This document shows, one piece after another, positions 63,153 to 64,000 of a stretch of DNA of 64,000 bases. The position numbers were made by a program, and so were the translations under genes. Below the pieces are notes generated by a model, which saw nothing but the letters and a program-made list of their open reading frames with translations, searched no databases and was not told the DNA's origin. Each line of letters starts with the position of its first letter. The stretch's first letter is position 1. This DNA is from Orientallactaga sibirica (lineage: Eukaryota; Chordata; Mammalia; Rodentia; Dipodidae): the NCBI GenBank assembly GCA_036365145.1, contig JAEOAD010000031.1:12806001-12870000 (forward strand), read 5' to 3'.

Positions 63153-63667
63153 GTAAGTATTATTCAATTTACCTGTTTAGTTTGTTTTTAATTTTACGTA
63201 CAAGTGGAACTTTTGTGTTACTGATTTATAATTGTAGAAAATACTTAGGAACTTAGCAAAGCTCTTGCCAATACCAGAACATTACATGGTTATATATGTG
63301 AAGTATCTTAATCATGTTTTGCTTATTCTGTTTTCTTCATTTAAACTCAGAATTAAAATGCAGAGGCACACATTTGGGCCTGTTTCAAATATTGTTTTAG
63401 ATTTGGGTATGGATATACCCCTTTATTTTTGGAAGTAAAGGTTTGTACTCTTTGAATACTTAGAGTGTTTTCCCATTACAATGTTAGAGTACTTGAACTG
63501 AAATAGCCACATAACCTAAAATGTTGACTGTGGTTGTGGTTTAAAGGAAGACTTGATAGTGTCTTTGGTTCTAACTCTAAGCTGCTTATCTTTATCAGTG
63601 TAGAACTCAGGAACCTTTGGGTTTTCATTTAAAAAGAGAACATTCTTTTAAATGATTTCCAGGATGT
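63153..63667 (+). other. presumed intron, non-repetitive
   Basis: No repeat or further exon seen. Confidence 0.4.
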
Positions 63668-63690
63668 AATTCATTCATTCATTCATTCAT
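63668..63690. repeat. (ATTC)n microsatellite
   Basis: Five to six units. Confidence 0.9.
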
Positions 63691-63918
63691 TTTTTTTTTT
63701 TTTGGAGAGGGGAGAGGAAGACAGATAAGAGATGGGCATGCCAGCAGCCTCTCAGCTGCTTTGAACGAAATCCAAATGCGTGCGCCCCCTTGTGGTCAAG
63801 TGCAGCATTGCGCCCTTGCATCACTTTGCATCTGGCTAAACGTGGGACCTGGAGATTGGAACCAGCGTTCTTAGGCTTAGGAGGCAGGCGCCTTAACCGT
63901 TAAGCCATCTCTCCAGCC
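63691..63918 (-). mobile_element. SINE-A, long variant
   Basis: Antisense with the extra block ('cttgtggtcaagtgcagcat', 'tgcgcccttgcatcactttg') and 'tggctaaacgtgggacctgg'. Confidence 0.94.
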
Positions 63919-64000
63919 CTGTAATTATTTCTTGTACATTAATTCTGAACTTAAACTTGAAAGCCTAACAAAAAAATCTTTAGCCTGATTGACATGGAAA

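Noticed and set aside
1..64000. A new defence, mobile or biosynthetic system
   Set aside because: The window is ordinary SINE-rich rodent DNA with one CpG-island promoter. No unexplained gene cluster is visible.

Overview
The window is mammalian nuclear DNA from a rodent. Roughly two thirds of it is interspersed repeat. The most abundant element, called SINE-A here, is tRNA-derived and about 200 bp. Its head carries a pol III A box (tggcttagcgg) and B box (ggttcgattcc), followed by a body, a CT-rich stretch and an (AAATA)n tail. The second is a B1-type 7SL-derived monomer (head ccgggcgtggtggcgcacgc, then 'ctttaatcccagcac', ending 'gaccctacctc' plus an A-rich tail). B4-like (ID+B1 fusion), ID-like, ID_B1-like, MIR, L2-like, MaLR-type LTR and L1 pieces are also present. 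B1, B4 and ID together place it in a muroid or dipodoid rodent. The B1 and SINE-A variants are unlike mouse, rat, hamster or squirrel consensus, so I lean to a jerboa-like (Dipodoidea) genome; that is inference. For strand, '+' means the SINE head or the LINE 5' end comes first on the given strand.

Layout. From 1 to about 53.9 kb there is a very dense SINE field with no gene I can support. Within it are three 5'-truncated L1 3' ends, all antisense and all with target-site duplications (6546-7767, 32593-33709, 35865-37358), and a fourth 3'-end fragment at 45.1 kb. There is also a 7SK RNA retropseudogene (26914-27149), a TG-rich minisatellite (12165-12650), MaLR-like LTRs near 40 kb, and several places where one target sequence took SINE after SINE.

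From 54.45 to 55.64 kb lies the only strong gene signal: a CpG island with CCAAT, GC-box, NRF1-like and YY1-like sites and two good splice donors on the + strand. It is the promoter and first exon of a plus-strand gene that I could not identify. From 55.6 to 60.0 kb the sequence is AT-rich, nearly free of SINEs and looks like a first intron. Candidate internal exons are 57463-57529 (weak) and 63089-63152 (better). SINEs return from 60.0 to 63.9 kb.

I found no convincing new biological system. The noteworthy items concern retrotransposition history (twin-primed L1 inversion, repeated reuse of insertion targets, nested and inverted SINE pairs, 7SK pseudogene) and the unidentified CpG-island gene. 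Most apparent ORFs are translations of SINE or microsatellite sequence.
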